Shown: in pieces, positions 13,890 to 20,308 of the stretch
How positions within the stretch are numbered: position 1 is the first letter of the stretch
Layout: every line of letters starts with the position of its first letter
DNA from: DASVWH01 sp036389715
Lineage (GTDB): Bacteria > Acidobacteriota > Blastocatellia > Pyrinomonadales > Pyrinomonadaceae
Length of the DNA: 21,051 bases
Assembly: GCA_036389715.1 (NCBI GenBank)
Contig: DASVWH010000034.1
Location: 1-21,051, forward strand
Direction of reading: 5' to 3'
The notes under the pieces: generated by a model
What the model saw: the letters and a program-made list of their open reading frames with translations, nothing else
Databases searched by the model: none
Told to the model about the DNA's origin: nothing
Translations under genes and position numbers: made by a program

Positions 13890-16244
13890 TTGAACGTCAC
13901 GACACTTTATACGGGTACGAGCCTGCTGGCGCCGCTCAGGCAGGCCGAGCGTGAGATCAATCTTGATTACGCGCTCGGGCTGCGGGTCGCCGCGCATAAT
14001 CTGGGCGCGTCGCTCTCCGAGCCGGAATGGCTGGAGATCGAGCGCGATTTGAGTGCAGCGGATGTCGTTTTCGTCATTCACGTGATGGACGGCGAGAATG
14101 CTTCGCGGCTGCTCTGCGTGTTGGAGAGATACCAGGCGCGGCATCATGCCGTGATCGTCATCAACTGCATGCCGGACCTGATGCGGCGCACGCGGATGGG
14201 AAAGCTGGACTTCGGCAGGCTCTTCGGCGGCGCGAAGACGGGCCGGGAGAGTGCCGCCGCCGGGGGCCAGCAGGCGGGCGAGCAGGCGCAGGACGAAAGG
14301 GAAGACAAGGGGGCGAGCCGCGGCAGGCGTCTGGCGGGTAGAGTCGGCGCGTGGATGGGCGAGCAGGCGCGCGCCCGTCGCTCGAAGAAGCCAGGCAATC
14401 ACGCGCAGTATCTCAAGCTCGTAGACCGCCTGCCGTCCATCCTCCGCTTCGTGCCGGGCGCGGGCAGATTGCGCGACATCAAGCATTACCTCTACCTCTT
14501 CTGCTACTTCCTTCAGCCGACGCCCGCGAACATCCGCTCGATGGTGCTCTACGCGATCAAGCATTACGTGCCGCGCGAGCTGGTCTCGCAGGCTGAAATC
14601 ACGGTCGCGCCGCCCGAGACGATGCCTTCGGTCGCCATCTATCACCCGGATGCGCCGTCGCTCTTCGAGTCTTACAGGGATTACCGCAAGTGGTACGAAC
14701 GGCGCGGCGCGAAGAATAGCCCGGCCCGTCTGGACCCGGCGCAGACCATCGGACTGCTGCTCATGCGCCCGCAGATCATCAGCCGCACGCGCAAGCATTA
14801 CGACGGGCTGATTCGCGCCATCGAAGCCGAAGGGCTGGCCGTGCTGCCCGCCATCTCGACGCTGATGGATAACCGCCAGGCGTGCGAGAAATTCTTCGTC
14901 GAGGGAGAAGGCAAAGAGAGGAAGAAGGTGAAAGCGGAAGAGGCGCAAGGCGGACACGGAGGTCCTGGAACGAAAAGTGCCGGAGCCAACGCCGGGGCCA
15001 GCGCACGGGCGAAGAGCGGAGCGAGTGACGGGGAAAAGATTAGTGTAAGTGCCGGGGGAAAGGTCGGGGCGCGTGTCAGCCAGTTGGTTTCATTGACCGG
15101 GTTCAGCTTCGTCGGCGGCCCGGCGATGAATGATTCTGAAGCCGCGTCCGCATACCTGCGCGGGCTCAATCTCCCGTTTCATTCGGCGGTCAGCCTGGAC
15201 ATGCAGACCATCGAGTCCTGGCGGGAATCCGGGACGGGGCTCAATCCTGTGCAGGCCGGGATGCAGGTCGCCATCCCGGAGCTGGACGGGGCGACTGAGC
15301 CCTTCGTTTACGGCGGGATGCCCGCGGGCGATAGCGAGCCCGTGCCGCTCGAAGATCGCTGCCGCCGCCTGGCGCGTCGTCTCAAACGCTGGAATCGCCT
15401 GCAAACAGAGCCGCGCGAGAATCTTCGGCTGGCGATGCTCGTCTTCTGCTTTCCGCCGAACAAGGGCAACGTCGGGACGGCGGCCGACCTGGATGTCTTC
15501 CCGAGCGCCTGGGAGATGCTGCGACGTTTGCAGCGGGAAGGCTACGCGGTCGAAGTGCCTGCGACGGCCGACGAGCTGCGCGAGCTGCTGCTCGGCGGAA
15601 ATTCTGAGCGGCTGGGCACGACCGCCAACGTGGCTTACAGGATGAGCGTTGACGAGTACAGCCGCCTCTGCCCCTACGTCGAAGAGATAGAAGCGGAGTG
15701 GGGACGCGCGCCCGGCGCCATCAACTCCTTCGGCGGCGAACTCTTGATTCAGGGCAGGCAGCTCGGCAACCTCTTTCTCGGCGTCCAGCCGACCTTCGGT
15801 TATGAGGGCGACCCGATGCGCCTCCTGATGGCCCGCAGCGGCGCTCCGCATCACGGCTTCATGGCGCTCTATACTTTTCTCGAAAAAGTTTTTCGCGCCG
15901 ATGCGCTGGTCCACATAGGGACGCACGGGGCTCTGGAATTTATGCCGGGCAAGCAGGTCGGGCTCTCCGGCGAGTGCTGGCCGGACCGTCTGATCGGAGA
16001 ACTGCCCAACATCTACATCTACAGCGTCAACAATCCTTCCGAGGGCTCCATCGCCAAGCGCAGGTCCTATGCAGAGCTGATTTCATACCTGACGCCGCCG
16101 ATTGAGAACGCGGGCGTCTACAAAGACCTGGCCGTGCTCAAGGATTTGCTTTCGGCCTACAGGCAGGCGACCGACCCGCGCGAGCGCGAACAACTATTCG
16201 CCGCCATAGAGGAAACGGCGCGGGCCTCGAACTTCGAAGCCTGA
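13890..16244 (+). CDS. bchH: magnesium chelatase large subunit, N-terminal half (BchH-N)
   Basis: A 784-aa protein matching the N-terminal two-thirds of BchH/ChlH. The BchH-specific N-terminal domain (DUF3479 type) spans about 1-110 (TLYTGTSLLAPL, ADVVFVIHVMDG, NCMPDLMRRTRMGKLDF). LVDRLPSILRFVPG and AIYHPDAPSLFESYRDY follow. The core has LTGFSFVGGPA, FCFPPNKGNVGTAADLDVF, GVQPTFGYEGDPMRLL and the chelatase-type THGALEFMPGKQ near 678-689, and ends at NNPSEGSIAKRRSYAELISY plus about 60 residues. CobN lacks the DUF3479 domain, so BchH is favoured over cobaltochelatase. Two low-complexity insertions (about 110-170 and 338-395) are unusual. I prefer the TTG at 13890 (AGGTGAG just upstream; family alignment starts here) over the TTG at 13845. 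The protein stops where the preceding gene's homology begins. Confidence 0.88.
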   Translation: MNVTTLYTGTSLLAPLRQAEREINLDYALGLRVAAHNLGASLSEPEWLEIERDLSAADVVFVIHVMDGENASRLLCVLERYQARHHAVIVINCMPDLMRRTRMGKLDFGRLFGGAKTGRESAAAGGQQAGEQAQDEREDKGASRGRRLAGRVGAWMGEQARARRSKKPGNHAQYLKLVDRLPSILRFVPGAGRLRDIKHYLYLFCYFLQPTPANIRSMVLYAIKHYVPRELVSQAEITVAPPETMPSVAIYHPDAPSLFESYRDYRKWYERRGAKNSPARLDPAQTIGLLLMRPQIISRTRKHYDGLIRAIEAEGLAVLPAISTLMDNRQACEKFFVEGEGKERKKVKAEEAQGGHGGPGTKSAGANAGASARAKSGASDGEKISVSAGGKVGARVSQLVSLTGFSFVGGPAMNDSEAASAYLRGLNLPFHSAVSLDMQTIESWRESGTGLNPVQAGMQVAIPELDGATEPFVYGGMPAGDSEPVPLEDRCRRLARRLKRWNRLQTEPRENLRLAMLVFCFPPNKGNVGTAADLDVFPSAWEMLRRLQREGYAVEVPATADELRELLLGGNSERLGTTANVAYRMSVDEYSRLCPYVEEIEAEWGRAPGAINSFGGELLIQGRQLGNLFLGVQPTFGYEGDPMRLLMARSGAPHHGFMALYTFLEKVFRADALVHIGTHGALEFMPGKQVGLSGECWPDRLIGELPNIYIYSVNNPSEGSIAKRRSYAELISYLTPPIENAGVYKDLAVLKDLLSAYRQATDPREREQLFAAIEETARASNFEA

Positions 16245-16310
16245 AAGCGTCCGATAACGTCGGCGGGTGGAGAGGCCGGACGCAAGTTGGATGAGACAGG
16301 CTATAAACTT

Positions 16311-16368
16311 CCGCGGACACGCTAAAACTCTTCTGTGCTCGGTTAAGTATCCGCGGATTCGCTAAACG
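16311..16368 (+). repeat. paired 18-nt direct repeat with CCGCGG core
   Basis: CCGCGGACACGCTAAAAC (16311-16328) and CCGCGGATTCGCTAAACG (16351-16368), 40 bp apart and each centred on a palindromic CCGCGG. Similarity extends a few bases upstream (AACTT/AGTAT). The even spacing near four helical turns suggests a regulator binding pair, but no regulator is known here. Confidence 0.5.
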
Positions 16369-16427
16369 GTGGATTCGCCGGGTAAAGCCAGGTGCGCTTA
16401 ATCCGGCTACGGTCTTCGATTCGCGCT

Positions 16428-16541
16428 TCAGGCTGATGCGCGGAGACTCAGATTCCGTCTGGCGATTCTTATCTTTCGCAGCCTGGCGGCAACTGCCACC
16501 AGACTAATACCGCAGATTAACATCGCGATTGGTTCAGTCAT
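16428..16541 (-). pseudogene. PEP-CTERM-like 37-codon ORF or remnant
   Basis: The ORF runs from ATG 16541 to TGA 16428 and encodes a peptide starting MTEPIAMLICGISLVAVAAR followed by basic residues (LRKIRIARR). This resembles the C-terminal sorting tail of exosortase substrates: a (P)EP motif, a hydrophobic helix often with MLLLGTGLAGVAA, then an Arg cluster. Here TEP replaces PEP and no cargo domain precedes it, because a stop codon lies three codons upstream of the ATG. It may be the decayed 3' end of a larger gene, or chance. Confidence 0.3.
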
Positions 16542-16784
16542 TAATTTTCATTACCCTTTGTCGCTTCTATTCTTCAAGGAAGGCCCTGTCGCGCAATGAT
16601 AGAGCAAGACCCGTACCGTCTCCCTAACCAGCAGAAAGACGTATATTTAGGGCCGAACACGCTTCATCTAGGATGCAGTGCTCCATATAGGGTGCGTTCG
16701 GAATCCGTCCGGCAGGTGGAGGGGAAGTCTCAAGTTGTATTAACGGAGACTCTTACAGTGTGGGTAAACCTGTTGCGGGGACGG

Positions 16785-17054
16785 TCAATCACTGCCCTCG
16801 GGGGGAGCGGAGCGCCGCAGCCTGGCCTTGAACTCGCGCGCCGTGAGACGATATTTGAAGGCCCTGGTGCCGTTGATGGTGATGACGGGAATCTCCAGCC
16901 CGTAGCGCTCGATGAGCGCCGGGTCCGTCTCGATATTGACCTCTTCGAGCGTGTACAGGGTGTCGCAACCGGCGGCCAGCATCTCGCGCCTGGCCTCTTC
17001 GCAGAGGTGACAGCCCGGCCGGGTGTAGAGAATGACGTGTGCTTTATCCGCCAG
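16785..17054 (-). CDS. glutaredoxin-like thiol-disulfide protein, probable CTG start
   Basis: An 89-aa thioredoxin-fold protein of the small glutaredoxin-like (DUF836-type) group. It opens with HVILYTRPGCHLCEEARRE, with redox cysteines C15 and C18 in CHLC. A beta-alpha unit (VNIETDPALIERYG) and the cis-Pro site EIPVITINGTRAFKY follow. The usual first strand of the fold lies upstream of the only in-frame ATG (16982), so that ATG cannot be the start. No ATG, GTG or TTG lies between the conserved part and the in-frame stop upstream. A CTG at 17052-17054 has a perfect GGAGG (17063-17067) 8 nt before it, giving a normal-length protein. It probably maintains cytosolic thiols. It is divergent from the Rieske operon. 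Confidence 0.75.
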   Translation of the reverse strand: MADKAHVILYTRPGCHLCEEARREMLAAGCDTLYTLEEVNIETDPALIERYGLEIPVITINGTRAFKYRLTAREFKARLRRSAPPEGSD

Positions 17055-17162
17055 GGCCTTGGCCTCCGTCCGGGAAATGAGGGCTCTCGGGAGCCGCCCC
17101 GCCGTTTGGCCGGGAGCGCAGCGCAGCTTCGCCCGTTCAGACTACATAGTAAAAATTAGAAC

Positions 17163-17191
17163 TTGCCACAGAATTGTGAAAAGAGTATATA
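17163..17191 (+). promoter_or_regulatory. sigma-70-like promoter of the Rieske/cytochrome b operon
   Basis: TTGCCA (17163-17168), 17 bp, then TATATA (17186-17191), in the only AT-rich stretch of the region. The transcript would start near 17198, leaving a leader of about 200 nt before the Rieske start codon; I see no other feature in that leader. Confidence 0.5.
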
Positions 17192-17394
17192 TATCGCACC
17201 GAGCCAATAATACATTCATCTGGCGCGGCGCTCTTCTTTTTAATACAAAGTTGCCCGGGTTCCCGTCGCAGAAAGTGTCCTTCCTGTAGCCAGGGAGTTC
17301 CCTCATCTGCGCTCAAGCTCTAAGGTAGCAGTCTATCATCAGGCCGACCCGATGATCGGACCATCACCCCGTTAAGCAGATGGAGGTCTGCGGC

Positions 17395-18087
17395 GTGGAT
17401 AGCAAACCTGATTCAAACCCTTCCGCCGGGAGCACCCAGAATGCTCCTTCGACCAGAGAGTTTCCCTCGGGAACGACGGACGCGACCCGTGTCGCCGAGG
17501 GGGCTGCCAAAGTCTCTTCAACCCCGACCGCGCCGGTCGCCAGGGGCATGACGACGCCCGCCAACGCCAGGCAGGCCGCGCCCGTCAACGCTCCCGCCTC
17601 CGAGCCTCCCGTCAATAAAGTGCGGCGGCGAATCGTCTGGGCCAGCGTCGGCGGCTTTCTCGCGGCCATTTTTCTGATGTTCGTGCGCTTTTTCCTGCCG
17701 CGCGCCATCTTTGAGCCGTCGAGCGTCTTTCGCATCGGTTTTCCGACCGATTACGGCCTCGGCGTTGACACCAAGTGGCAGCAGCAATACCGCATCTGGG
17801 TGGACAAAACTTCCGACCGCCTCTTTGTCATCTACGCGCGCTGCACGCATCTGGGCTGCACGCCGGACTGGAAGGCCAGCGAGAATAAGTTTAAATGCCC
17901 GTGCCACGGGAGCGGCTACGATAGCGAGGGCGTCAATTTCGAGGGACCGGCGCCGCGTCCGATGGACCGCGCCCACGTCGAGCTGGACGCGGAGGGGCAG
18001 ATCGTCGTCGATATCGGCAAGCTTTACAAGTGGCCCAAGGGCGAGCGCAAGGAGTTCGATGACCCCGGCGCATTCATTAATTTGTAA
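17395..18087 (+). CDS. Rieske iron-sulfur subunit of a cytochrome bc/b6f-type complex
   Basis: A 230-aa membrane-anchored protein that carries electrons from quinol at the Qo site to a c-type cytochrome through a 2Fe-2S cluster. Residues 1-75 are an unusual Pro/Ala/Ser-rich extension; one membrane helix follows at about 80-100 (IVWASVGGFLAAIFLMFVRF). The cluster ligands are all present: C150 and H152 in CTHLGC, C168 and H171 in CPCHGS, with C155 and C170 for the stabilising disulfide. GTG at 17395 is preferred, since GGAGGT (17382-17387) stands 7 nt before it; an in-frame ATG at 17380 has no ribosome site and overlaps that element. It is the first gene of an operon with two cytochrome b pieces and a coiled-coil protein. 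Confidence 0.92.
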   Translation: MDSKPDSNPSAGSTQNAPSTREFPSGTTDATRVAEGAAKVSSTPTAPVARGMTTPANARQAAPVNAPASEPPVNKVRRRIVWASVGGFLAAIFLMFVRFFLPRAIFEPSSVFRIGFPTDYGLGVDTKWQQQYRIWVDKTSDRLFVIYARCTHLGCTPDWKASENKFKCPCHGSGYDSEGVNFEGPAPRPMDRAHVELDAEGQIVVDIGKLYKWPKGERKEFDDPGAFINL

Positions 18088-18111
18088 GCCATCGGTCGCA
18101 ATTTGTAAGCC
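18079..18111 (+). repeat. 21-nt tandem duplication over the Rieske stop codon
   Basis: AATTTGTAAGCC occurs at 18079-18090 and again at 18100-18111, separated by ATCGGTCGC. The first copy contains the Rieske stop codon; the second repeats it downstream in the same frame. It looks like a small recent duplication. Confidence 0.6.
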
Positions 18112-18257
18112 GACGCAAGCCGTGTTCGCGCGGTGGCCGGTTCAAGGGGGAAGAGTAAAGAGCAAGCACTTGTCAAGTCGTCTGAAATATCCAATCGAGC
18201 AAGGGGTTGGCCGGTAACTAAATGCTGCGGTAGCTCACGTCAGAGGAGACAGCAGGT

Positions 18258-19184
18258 ATGGAGCCCGAAAGTCCTGACCGGAAAGAGCCGGGTCAACTCA
18301 CTACGGGTGAGAAGAATGTCGGACTGCTTGAGAAGGTGCGCGAAGACGCCAGGGCGCTCAAGGCCCAGGCCGTCGAAGAGGCCAAGGCCCTCAAAGACCC
18401 GCAGCAGACGCAGCTCTGGAAATCCATCTTCCGCGTCTCGCACGACCGCTCGGACCCGCGCAACCGCAGCCTGGCCGTCCTCTCCAACGTCTTTCTGCAC
18501 CTCCATCCGGCGAAGGTCAACCGCGACGCCACGCGCTACGGCTTCACCTGGGGAATGGGCGGCATCACCTTCTATCTCTTCATCGTCCTGACCTTCACGG
18601 GTGTCCTGCTGATGTTCTACTACCACCCGACGAAGGTCCAGGCCTTCCGCGACATTCTCTACCTGGAGCACGACGTTCCCTTCGGCAAGCTCTTGAGAAA
18701 CATGCACCGCTGGGCGGCGCACCTGATGATTATCACGACGTGGCTGCACATGTTCCGCGTCGTTTTGACGGGCTCCTACAAACGGCCGCGCGAATTTAAC
18801 TGGTGTGTCGGCGTCGTCCTGCTGGTCCTGACGCTCCTGCTCTCTTTCACGGGTTATCTCTTGCCGGACGACCAGCTCGGCTTCTGGGCCGTGACGGTCG
18901 GGACGAACATGGCGCGCGCCACGCCGATGCTCGGCAGCGAAGGCCCCTTCGGCCCGCAGCTCGGGATGACGCCCTTCAACGACGTGCGCTTCGGACTGCT
19001 CGGCGGCTCTATCGTGGATGCGAACGCGCTGCTGCGTTCCTATATCTGGCACTGTATCGGCATCCCGCTCGTCGCCTCGATCTTCATGGCAGTGCATTTC
19101 TGGCGCATCCGCAAGGACGGCGGCATCTCCGGCCCCGCGCCCGTGATGCTCGAATCGGAGATTAAGGCGGTTAAGAAGAAGTGA
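18258..19184 (+). CDS. cytochrome b N-terminal (b6-like) subunit
   Basis: A 308-aa inner-membrane diheme cytochrome, the quinol-oxidising core of a bc/b6f-type complex. Residues 1-85 are a charged, partly helical cytosolic extension. Four membrane helices follow: about 97-118, 150-170, 180-205 and 262-285. Heme ligands are H150 and H164 in NMHRWAAH...WLHMFR, and H265 and H280 in IWHCIG...VHFWR. The 15-residue spacing of the second pair is the b6 pattern, where bc1 has 14. FTGYLLPDDQ matches the family's GYxLPWDQ loop. No Cys sits where b6 binds heme c-n covalently. ATG 18258 has GAGGAG at 9 nt. It ends before the helices carried by the next gene. Confidence 0.9.
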   Translation: MEPESPDRKEPGQLTTGEKNVGLLEKVREDARALKAQAVEEAKALKDPQQTQLWKSIFRVSHDRSDPRNRSLAVLSNVFLHLHPAKVNRDATRYGFTWGMGGITFYLFIVLTFTGVLLMFYYHPTKVQAFRDILYLEHDVPFGKLLRNMHRWAAHLMIITTWLHMFRVVLTGSYKRPREFNWCVGVVLLVLTLLLSFTGYLLPDDQLGFWAVTVGTNMARATPMLGSEGPFGPQLGMTPFNDVRFGLLGGSIVDANALLRSYIWHCIGIPLVASIFMAVHFWRIRKDGGISGPAPVMLESEIKAVKKK

Positions 19185-19216
19185 CAGGTGATGAGCGATA
19201 GGTGATGAGTGATGGA
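19181..19216 (+). repeat. short heptad tract between the two cytochrome b genes
   Basis: Starting at the cytochrome b stop codon, the sequence reads as 7-nt units GACAGGT, GATGAGC, GATAGGT, GATGAGT, GATGGAG. The remaining gap to 19254 is G/T/A-rich and ends in a good ribosome site. Confidence 0.5.
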
Positions 19217-19254
19217 GTCGTGGGCGATGCTCTAAGTGAGTGGTGAGGTGAGGA

Positions 19255-20280
19255 ATGGAGAAACGCAGATTCAACCCTCGGACCATCAAGCTGCTGCTCG
19301 TCGTGCTGGGCGTGGCGCTGGTGGGGCTGTTTATCTGGTCGGTGCAGGACTGGCATCAGCTCTGGAAGATCACTTCCGCGCCGGACAACGTGCCGATTGT
19401 CGGGATGCTCTTTCTCGTCCCCTTCTTTACGTGGCTCGGCATCAAGCAGGCGCGGCAGAACGACCGTTTGATTGACACGCTGGAGCGGGAGCCGCAGCTT
19501 GCCAAGACGCATCATCGCAAGACGGAGCCCTGGCGGCCGGGCTGGGCGCGGGAGATACACGTCTGGCCTTACTTAGTGCGCGTCGAATTTCTGGCCGCCC
19601 TGATCGTCACGATCATTCTCTTCGTCTGGTCCATTACGCTCGACGCGCCGCTCGAAGAACCGGCCAACCCGAACCTGACGATGAACCCTTCGAAGGCCCC
19701 CTGGTACTTCCTAGGCTTGCAGGAGATGCTCGTCTATTTCGACCCCTGGATTGCGGGCGTGGTCATGCCATCCTTGATGATGGTCGGACTGATGGTCTTT
19801 CCCTACGTGGACTCCAACCCGCTCGGCAACGGCTACTACACGATTAAGCAGCGGCGCTTTGCCGTCGGGATGTTCGGCATCGGTTGGATTACCTGGATCG
19901 TGCTGATTATCATCGGGACGTTCATCCGCGGCCCCGGCTGGATTTGGTTCTGGCCCGGGCAGACCTGGGACCACAACGCCGTCGTCTTTGATAAGAACCG
20001 CGATCTGCCGGACCTCTTCTACATCACGGACTGGCGCTTGAAGATTATCTTCGGGGTGATCGTCATCGGGCTCTTCTATCTGCTGGCCGGATACCTGATA
20101 CACAAACTGGCGACCTGGAACGAGTTCGAGCGCAAGATTCTGGCGCGCACCAGCCTGCTGCAATACGTCACGTTCCAGTTCTTCGCAATCTCGATTCTGG
20201 TCGCCCTGCCGGTCAAGATTATTTTGCGTTTGCTGTTGAATATTAAGTACGTTCTGGTAACTCCCTGGTTCAACGTCTGA
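19255..20280 (+). CDS. cytochrome b C-terminal (subunit IV-like) protein
   Basis: A 341-aa inner-membrane protein that completes the cytochrome b fold, contributing the Qo-site ef loop. Seven hydrophobic segments are visible, at about 10-29, 45-62, 107-127, 165-185, 205-226, 262-285 and 305-325. That is more than the three helices of plant-type subunit IV, and it is about twice as long. The loop has EEPANPNLTMNPSKAPWYFLG (149-151 is PWY): the usual PEWY is changed to APWY, so the Qo glutamate is absent at its normal place. RGPGWIWFWPGQ and YITDWRLK are further loop motifs. ATG 19255 follows GAGGTGAGGA. Gene order after the b6-like half supports the assignment. Confidence 0.87.
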   Translation: MEKRRFNPRTIKLLLVVLGVALVGLFIWSVQDWHQLWKITSAPDNVPIVGMLFLVPFFTWLGIKQARQNDRLIDTLEREPQLAKTHHRKTEPWRPGWAREIHVWPYLVRVEFLAALIVTIILFVWSITLDAPLEEPANPNLTMNPSKAPWYFLGLQEMLVYFDPWIAGVVMPSLMMVGLMVFPYVDSNPLGNGYYTIKQRRFAVGMFGIGWITWIVLIIIGTFIRGPGWIWFWPGQTWDHNAVVFDKNRDLPDLFYITDWRLKIIFGVIVIGLFYLLAGYLIHKLATWNEFERKILARTSLLQYVTFQFFAISILVALPVKIILRLLLNIKYVLVTPWFNV

Positions 20281-20308
20281 GCGAGTAAAGCGCGGAGGAA
20301 GACAGAAG

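Larger units (their letters stand above)
16245..16784. other. 540-nt low-density region between chelatase and glutaredoxin-like genes
   Basis: It contains no conserved long gene. A plus-strand frame from 16596 is open to 17159, but its second half lies antisense to the glutaredoxin-like gene and its first 60 residues resemble nothing I know. Inside are the CCGCGG repeats (16311-16368) and a 37-codon PEP-CTERM-like ORF (16428-16541), listed separately. Confidence 0.5.

Noticed and set aside
9707..16244. Cobaltochelatase (CobN-type) reading of the chelatase unit
   Set aside because: Not fully excluded, but the large subunit has the BchH-specific N-terminal DUF3479-type domain and the BchH C-terminus, which CobN lacks.
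11927..16244. Split intein or trans-splicing at the BchH break
   Set aside because: No intein-type Cys/Ser block or HN dipeptide at the ends of either half; the ends are ordinary charged tails.
16596..17159. Plus-strand ORF of 187 codons
   Set aside because: Its second half is antisense to the glutaredoxin-like gene, its first part has no recognisable features, and no ribosome site of quality precedes it.
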